Position numbers and translations under genes: made by a program | In this document: positions 6,314 to 10,694 of the stretch, one piece after another | How the letters are laid out: every line of letters starts with the position of its first letter | Numbering within the stretch: position 1 is the stretch's first letter | Source of the DNA: Gammaproteobacteria bacterium | Lineage (GTDB): Bacteria; Pseudomonadota; Gammaproteobacteria; Xanthomonadales; Xanthomonadaceae | NCBI GenBank assembly: GCA_025360985.1 | Contig: JANYBA010000396.1 | Span: 1-10,694, forward strand | Direction: 5' to 3' | DNA: 10,694 nt | The notes under the pieces: model-generated | What the model was told of the DNA's origin: nothing | What the model saw: the letters and a program-made list of their open reading frames with translations, nothing else | Database searches by the model: none

Positions 6314-8209
6314 TCAGCGCCAGATCGACGTCCGGTCCGCGCCGTCGTGGGCCATCGGCTGGTCCTTCTTGCAGGCGAACGTCTTGGCGAACGCCGGCAA
6401 ATTGGCGAGCGGGCCATTCACGCGCCAGCGCGACGGCGCGAACAGCGAAGTCGCCGCCGCCGCTGCCTGCGCGGCATCCGTGTCCTGCCGCGCCCAGAGC
6501 GCGGCCCAGGCGGCGAAAAACACCGGATCGCCGCTGTTGTCCGCCGCGGCGTGGCTGCGATAGGCATCCCATGCCAGCTCCAGGCCGGACAGGTCGGCGG
6601 TGTTCATGCGCTGCGTGCGCATGCCATCGACCCTGGTCACGGCCGAAGCCGGATAGGCAGCGAATTGTCCGAGCAGGCCCAACTGGCGCTTGCCGAATCC
6701 GATGCCGTCGTTGCCGGTGAAATCGGCGAAGCCCAGGCTCATCTGTTGCCCGACGAGGGCGCCGAGCGCGCCGAAATCGGCGGCCTGCGAACCATTGCCG
6801 AATACCGGCGGCTGCAGCGCCGCGGCGGTCACGATCAGGCGATTGTCCGCTGCCTGATAGCCGATCACCGGGCGCGTCTGGTCCACCGGCCAGGGCCAAT
6901 TCGGCGTGGCCAGGCGCGCCAGCGCGCGCGCGCGATTCCAGCGCCGGATCGCCAGCACGTTGCCGGCAAGATCGTCCCGGTCCGTCGTCAATCCCTCCAG
7001 CGTGACGGGCACGAACGGCTTGCCGATCGCGAGGCGCATGGCGCCGAGCTTGCTGATCGCCGCCGCCTTGCCGTCCGCGGACATCCAGGCGGCGTTATTG
7101 ATTGCCCGCGCCATCGCAGCGCGCACCGCTTCGCCAATGGCTTGCGCTTCTTGCTGGCGATCGCTGCCGACATAGGATTCGGCGTAGGCGACGTCGAGCA
7201 GGTCGGCACCTTCGTCGCGGATCCAGTTCGAAAGCCGTTCCGCCACGGTCGCGGCCGGCGCGCGCCCGAGGACGGAAAGGTAGGCGCGGCGCGGATCTTC
7301 GGGAAGCGCATCGGCGAGCGCGGCCATCACCCGCACGCGCAGGTAGGCCTGCCATTGCGTGATGACCGGCTTGGCCAGCATTTTGTCCACCGCCTTGAAA
7401 TAGTCGGGCTGAAGGACGATGACTTCGTCAGGAGCGATAGCCAGGGCTTTCAGGGCGTCGGGCAGCAGCAGCGTCGGCCAGGACTTGGCAACCGCGGGCA
7501 CGGCCATCACTTTTTCGCCCGGCGTCGCCATCGCTCCGGCCAGCGTAGATTCCAGCGCCAGCGCGGCGTCGGCTTGCGGACCGACCTTGGCCGAAGGCAG
7601 GCCGGCGGCGGTCAGCATCGCGACCAGGGATTGCCGGTACTGCGCGGCGAGCGCCTTGAGCGCCGGTTCGTTGCGACCGTAGTATTCGCGCCCCGGAAGT
7701 CCCAGCGCGGCGGGACGAAAGGTGCCGTGCGGTTGCCCGGTATTGACGTCGCGCAGGACATCAAAGTCGTAGATCGCCGGAATGCCCGCCGCCTGGAGCG
7801 CGACCAGGATCGTGGCGATGTCCTTTGCCTGCTTGATGGCGGTGATCTTCGCCAGGAATGGCTTGGCCGAGTTGTTCGCGGCTTGCGTCATCAGGGCCAG
7901 GTCACGGCTGCTGGCGACCACGTCGGCCAGCACCTGCGTGGCCGGACCCTTGCCATTGGCCTCGCCACGCGCCAGCAATTCACGGGTCTGGCGGTCGGCG
8001 GTGGCATTGAGCTCGAGCCAGCGGCTGGCGCTGCCGCCATTGGCCGGCAGGGGATGGGCCAGCAGCCAATCGCGGTTGCTCACTTCGTAGAAATCGGTGC
8101 AGGCGGTCGGGGCGACCGGACCCGGTGGCGGTTTTTTCTTGGCCAGGGCCTGGCCTGTCGTGGTAACCAGCAAGGCGACGGCGAAGATCATGCGGAAAGG
8201 TCGGGACAT
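6314..8209 (-). CDS. Exported M13 (neprilysin/PepO-like) family protein, predicted catalytically inactive
   Basis: A 631-residue protein with a Sec signal peptide (FRMIFAVALLVTTTGQALA, cleavage after ALA at about residue 23), hence periplasmic or secreted. Its length, its ...ALQPPVFGNG... segment and its C-terminal ending (FACKKDQPM...SIW) align throughout with the intact M13 peptidase encoded next to it. The metal site is gone. HEIMH of the neighbour reads QQMSL at residues 488-492, and the third zinc ligand, Glu of GENIGD, is Met535; only the Asp (539) survives. The substrate-binding NAYYS motif is also replaced, by IGYQA. It therefore cannot be a normal M13 zinc peptidase. The open frame over 1.9 kb and the kept signal peptide suggest a retained pseudoenzyme with a binding, chaperone or regulatory role, which is inference. 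The ATG is supported by AGGA 7 nt upstream. It ends 1 nt before rapA. Confidence 0.88.
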   Translation of the reverse strand: MSRPFRMIFAVALLVTTTGQALAKKKPPPGPVAPTACTDFYEVSNRDWLLAHPLPANGGSASRWLELNATADRQTRELLARGEANGKGPATQVLADVVASSRDLALMTQAANNSAKPFLAKITAIKQAKDIATILVALQAAGIPAIYDFDVLRDVNTGQPHGTFRPAALGLPGREYYGRNEPALKALAAQYRQSLVAMLTAAGLPSAKVGPQADAALALESTLAGAMATPGEKVMAVPAVAKSWPTLLLPDALKALAIAPDEVIVLQPDYFKAVDKMLAKPVITQWQAYLRVRVMAALADALPEDPRRAYLSVLGRAPAATVAERLSNWIRDEGADLLDVAYAESYVGSDRQQEAQAIGEAVRAAMARAINNAAWMSADGKAAAISKLGAMRLAIGKPFVPVTLEGLTTDRDDLAGNVLAIRRWNRARALARLATPNWPWPVDQTRPVIGYQAADNRLIVTAAALQPPVFGNGSQAADFGALGALVGQQMSLGFADFTGNDGIGFGKRQLGLLGQFAAYPASAVTRVDGMRTQRMNTADLSGLELAWDAYRSHAAADNSGDPVFFAAWAALWARQDTDAAQAAAAATSLFAPSRWRVNGPLANLPAFAKTFACKKDQPMAHDGADRTSIWR

Positions 8210-8236
8210 CTTCGAATCCTGGATGGCTTGCCCCGG

Positions 8237-8242
8237 ATTCTA
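8237..8242 (-). promoter_or_regulatory. Candidate -10 box for the M13-like/rapA operon
   Basis: On the minus strand TAGAAT (5/6 match to TATAAT) lies 27 bases before the start codon of the M13-like pseudoenzyme gene, predicting a leader of about 20 nt that carries the AGGA ribosome site. It is the same hexamer seen upstream of the YbjN-like gene. No clear -35 is found. A terminator just upstream isolates this operon from the preceding peptidase gene, so a local promoter is expected. Confidence 0.45.
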
Positions 8243-8291
8243 ACCCCCGCGATGCCGGTCGCGGCCGCGGTCGCGCGTCATCCAGGCGCAG

Positions 8292-8320
8292 TAAAAGCAA
8301 AAGGCCCGGTTTCCCGGGCC
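8292..8320 (-). terminator. Intrinsic terminator of the M13 peptidase gene
   Basis: Read on the minus strand, a 7-bp all-GC stem closes a GNRA-type GAAA loop (GGCCCGG-GAAA-CCGGGCC, 8320-8303) and is followed directly by a T-rich tract, TTTTGCTTTT. The stem begins 23 nt after the TAA of the peptidase gene (8346-8344). This is a textbook Rho-independent terminator and separates that gene from the M13-like/rapA operon downstream. Confidence 0.9.
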
Positions 8321-8343
8321 GTCTGCATGGATTTCCGAAGCAA

Positions 8344-10425
8344 TTACCAGATCTGAACCTTGTCGTCGCCGCTGCGCACCATCGGGTCGCCGGCCTTGCA
8401 CGAGAAAGCGGCGGCGAAAGCGCCCATGTTGGAAGGGGCGCCGTTCGCGCGGAAATGCACCGGCGCGTGCGGATCGGTGTTCAGGCGCAGCTTGAGTTCG
8501 TCGGGCGTGAAGTTGCGGCGCCAGACGCTGGCGAAGTTCAGGAAGAAGCGCTGGTTCTGGGTGAAGCCGTCGATCTTGCCGACGTGCTTGTCGGCGAGCG
8601 CGCGCTGCAGGGCGTCGTAGGCGATATTGATGCCGCCGAGGTCGCCGATGTTCTCGCCCAGGGTCAACGCGCCCTTGACGTGGAGGTCGTCGATCGCGAT
8701 GTAGTCGTCGAACTGCTTGACCAGGCGCGCGGTGCGTTCATTGAAGGCCTTGCGATCCGATTCCGTCCACCAGTCATTGTTGTTGCCATGGGCATCGAAC
8801 TTGCTGCCCTGGTCGTCGTAGCCGTGCATGATCTCGTGGCCGATGACGGCGCCGATGCCGCCGTAGTTGATCGCCGGATCGGCCTTGGGATCGAAGAACG
8901 GCGGCTGCAGGATCGCCGCCGGGAAAACGATCTCGTTCCTCTGCGCGCTGTAGTAGGCGTTCACTTCTTGCGGGGTGATGTTCCATTCGCTGCGGTCGAC
9001 GGGCTTGCCGATCTTGGCCATGTCGTAAGCATTTTCGAAAGCGCCGGCGGCGAGCATGTTTTCGAAGTAACTCTTCTTGCGGTCGATGGCCAGGCCGCTG
9101 TAGTCGCGCCACCTGTCCGGATAGCCGATCTTCGGCGTAAAGGTGTTCCACTTCTCGAGCGCGCGCGCCTTGGTTTCCGGGCTCATCCAGGGCAGGTTTT
9201 CCAGGCGCGTCTTCAGCGCCATGCGCAGGTTGGTGACCAGGGCCAGCATCTGCGCCTTCGATTCCTCCGGGAACACCTGCTGCACGTAGACCTGGCCGAG
9301 CGCCTCGCCCATGGTGTTGTTGACCGAATCGAGCGAACGCTTCCAGCGCGGCTTCTGCTCCTTTTGGCCGCGCATGGTGGTGCCGTAAAAGGCGAAACGC
9401 TCGTTGGCGAACGCGTCCGACAGGTAGGGCGCGGCGCCGATGATGGCGTGGTAGCGCAGGTAGGCGCGCCAATCGGCGGCTGACACGTCGACCAGCATCT
9501 TGTCGAACTCGGCGAAGAACTTCGGCTGGCCCATCGAGATGCCGGCGACGTCCTTCAGCCCTTCGGCGGCAAGAAACTGCGACCACGGGAAATGCGGCGT
9601 CACCGCGTCGGCTTCGGCCACGGTGACGTAGCCGTAGCGGTTGGCGGGGTCGCGCATCTCGATGCGACTGAACGACGCTGCCGCAAACCGGGTTTCGATC
9701 GCCAGGACGGCCTGCGCCTGGGCCTTGGCGGCAGCGGCATCGACGCCACCCAGGTCCAGCATGCGTTCGACGTGGGCGACGAAGGCATCGCGCTTGTCCT
9801 GGTACTGGGGATCGGAGTAGTAGGCCTTTTCCGGCAGCGAAAGGCCGCCCTGTCCCGTGAAGCCCAGCATCATCGAGGCGTTCTTGAAGTCCGGGCTCGC
9901 GCCGAAGCCAAACACGTCCTGGTTGCCCTTGGCGAAATTCGCGCGCAGGTAACTGGCAACGTCGGCACCGCTGGCGATCGCGTCGACCTGCGCCAGGATC
10001 GGCTTGAGCGGGGCGAGGCCCTCGGCGTTCAGGCGTGCCTCGTCCAGACCCAGGGCATACAAATCGCCGGTCTTCTGCTCATTGCTGCCCGGGACGGTGC
10101 CGCCCTTGGCCGCGGCTTCGACGATCTGCCGCTGCACCGCCAGCGAACGTTCGTCGAGCATTTCGAAGGTTCCCCAGCTCGTCTTGTCGGCGGGCACCGG
10201 GTTATTGGCCGACCATTTGCCATCGACGTAGTTGCTCAAGTCGGCGCAGGCGGAGACCGAGGTATCGAGGTCGGACACCTTGAACGCCGGCAATGGCGGC
10301 AGTTTGGACATGTCGACATGGAGCGCGGGCCTGCTCGTAGCGGCAGCGACTGTCGGGCCGGCAAATAGGCACAGGACGGCCAGCGCCAGGGCCAGCGAAA
10401 GTGGGTTTTGTGTGATCTTGGACAC
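8344..10425 (-). CDS. M13 family zinc metallopeptidase, exported (PepO/neprilysin-like)
   Basis: A 693-residue secreted or periplasmic metallo-endopeptidase of the M13 (neprilysin/PepO) family, typically cleaving oligopeptides. The mature enzyme carries the full active site. HEIMH spans residues 530-534, with His530 and His534 as zinc ligands and Glu531 as catalytic base. GENIGD has the third zinc ligand Glu591 and the conserved Asp595. The substrate-binding motif NAYYS is at 489-493. The protein ends in the family's characteristic Trp. GTG 10425-10423 is chosen because a signal peptide starts right there (LSLALALAVLCLFAGPTVAA, cleavage near residue 30) and GGAG lies 5 nt upstream. Longer in-frame starts, up to 10629, would place charged sequence before the signal peptide and overlap the divergent gene. 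It has its own terminator. The neighbouring paralogue is inactive. Substrate unknown; family assignment very strong. Confidence 0.95.
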   Translation of the reverse strand: MSKITQNPLSLALALAVLCLFAGPTVAAATSRPALHVDMSKLPPLPAFKVSDLDTSVSACADLSNYVDGKWSANNPVPADKTSWGTFEMLDERSLAVQRQIVEAAAKGGTVPGSNEQKTGDLYALGLDEARLNAEGLAPLKPILAQVDAIASGADVASYLRANFAKGNQDVFGFGASPDFKNASMMLGFTGQGGLSLPEKAYYSDPQYQDKRDAFVAHVERMLDLGGVDAAAAKAQAQAVLAIETRFAAASFSRIEMRDPANRYGYVTVAEADAVTPHFPWSQFLAAEGLKDVAGISMGQPKFFAEFDKMLVDVSAADWRAYLRYHAIIGAAPYLSDAFANERFAFYGTTMRGQKEQKPRWKRSLDSVNNTMGEALGQVYVQQVFPEESKAQMLALVTNLRMALKTRLENLPWMSPETKARALEKWNTFTPKIGYPDRWRDYSGLAIDRKKSYFENMLAAGAFENAYDMAKIGKPVDRSEWNITPQEVNAYYSAQRNEIVFPAAILQPPFFDPKADPAINYGGIGAVIGHEIMHGYDDQGSKFDAHGNNNDWWTESDRKAFNERTARLVKQFDDYIAIDDLHVKGALTLGENIGDLGGINIAYDALQRALADKHVGKIDGFTQNQRFFLNFASVWRRNFTPDELKLRLNTDPHAPVHFRANGAPSNMGAFAAAFSCKAGDPMVRSGDDKVQIW

Positions 10426-10588
10426 GTGGACTCCGGGCCCTCGTCGGGCGGTCGTGGAATGGGAGTAATCGGGTGCCCGGAGCGTACGGCAATCCACGCG
10501 ATCGGACCTAGGTCGAAGGTCATGGCTGGCCCGTTTCATGGCATCCTCCAGCACTGGCACGCCGCCTTTGGCGGAGCCGGGGGCAGGG
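10426..10588. other. Divergent intergenic region
   Basis: These 163 bases separate the minus-strand M13 peptidase gene from the plus-strand gene leaving the window and must hold both promoters. Features seen are a perfect 10-bp palindrome GACCTAGGTC at 10505-10514, a direct repeat TCATGGC at about 10521 and 10537, and a small hairpin CCGCC-TTT-GGCGG at 10562-10574. No convincing -10/-35 pair was recognised on either strand. The palindrome could be an operator half-site pair, but this is speculative. Confidence 0.4.
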
Positions 10589-10694
10589 ATGTCGCTGATC
10601 GCAGAACTCAAGCGCCGCAAGGTCTTCAAAGTCGGGGCGGCCTATCTGGTCGTCGCCTGGCTGGCGGTGCAGGCGGCGTCGATCGCGTTCCCGG
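10589..10694 (+). CDS. N-terminus of a membrane-anchored protein (partial, runs off the window)
   Basis: Only 35 codons are visible, starting with ATG at 10589. The basic opening MSLIAELKRRKVFKVGAAYL leads into a single hydrophobic segment VVAWLAVQAASIAF, about residues 17-34. The pattern 'ELKRR-x-V-F-[RK]-V-x-x-A-Y-x-V-x-A-W-L' is a recurrent N-terminal anchor of gammaproteobacterial proteins that then carry TolB-like and tetratricopeptide repeat regions, sometimes attached to adenylate cyclase, kinase or winged-helix DNA-binding domains. The cytoplasmic or periplasmic domain lies beyond the window, so its function cannot be stated. AGGG abuts the start codon and GGAG lies 12 nt upstream, so ribosome-site spacing is not ideal. 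It is divergent from the M13 peptidase gene. Confidence 0.65.
   Translation, partial: MSLIAELKRRKVFKVGAAYLVVAWLAVQAASIAFP

Noticed and set aside
3787..6417. 876-residue version of RapA starting at 6417
   Set aside because: The extra 35 residues lie inside the M13-like coding region and have no counterpart in RapA, whose N-terminus matches from ATG 6312.
8257..8275. GGTCGCG direct repeat and CGCGGCCGCG palindrome upstream of the M13-like gene
   Set aside because: Short GC-only repeats are expected by chance at this base composition and there is no supporting context.
6107..8356. 749-codon plus-strand open frame antisense to the M13-like gene
   Set aside because: The translation is Arg/Gly/His-rich without any family pattern. 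The minus-strand frame has a signal peptide and full-length M13 similarity, so this is a composition-driven shadow.
8344..10629. 761-residue version of the active M13 peptidase starting at 10629
   Set aside because: It would put a 68-residue charged stretch before the signal peptide and overlap the divergent gene at 10589. GTG 10425 has a ribosome site and places the signal peptide at the N-terminus.

Overview
The window is a GC-rich, densely packed chromosomal segment. Gene content fits a gammaproteobacterium of the Lysobacterales (Xanthomonadaceae/Rhodanobacteraceae type): a RapA/HepA helicase, two tandem exported M13-type metallopeptidase proteins, a DUF47-PiT phosphate pair, and an N-terminal 'ELKRRKVFKVGAAYLVVAWL' membrane anchor. 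The lineage is inferred from gene families and composition, not proven. There is no phage, transposase, CRISPR, rRNA or tRNA signal.

Layout. (1) 55-1848, plus strand: a promoter with a perfect TATAAT box, then a two-gene phosphate-uptake operon made of a DUF47/PhoU-like accessory protein and a PiT permease. (2) 1865-1929: a 24-bp-arm inverted repeat of REP/REPIN type between convergent genes. (3) 1938-2722: a small, poorly known YbjN/CesT-like protein (minus) divergent from an alkyltransferase-like protein (plus); only 38 bp separate them and overlapping -10 boxes lie in that gap. (4) 2771-3448, plus: a rhomboid intramembrane protease with its catalytic Ser/His dyad. (5) 3445-6312, minus: rapA, interrupted by an in-frame TAA at 3787-3789, with 113 further well-preserved codons beyond it. 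(6) 6314-8209, minus: an exported M13-family protein whose zinc-binding motif is gone. It ends 1 nt before rapA starts. (7) 8292-8320: intrinsic terminator. (8) 8344-10425, minus: an intact exported M13 metallopeptidase. (9) 10589-10694, plus: the first 35 codons of a membrane-anchored protein leaving the window.

How the genes relate. The DUF47-PiT pair is a functional unit for phosphate import. The two M13 genes are tandem paralogues: one active, with its own terminator, and one a likely pseudoenzyme, apparently co-transcribed with rapA. The other genes (DNA-damage recognition by the ATL, rhomboid proteolysis, RNA polymerase recycling by RapA) are housekeeping functions without an obvious shared pathway.

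I see no new multi-gene system. The two observations most worth checking are the premature stop in rapA and the loss of catalytic residues in the M13 paralogue beside an intact copy.
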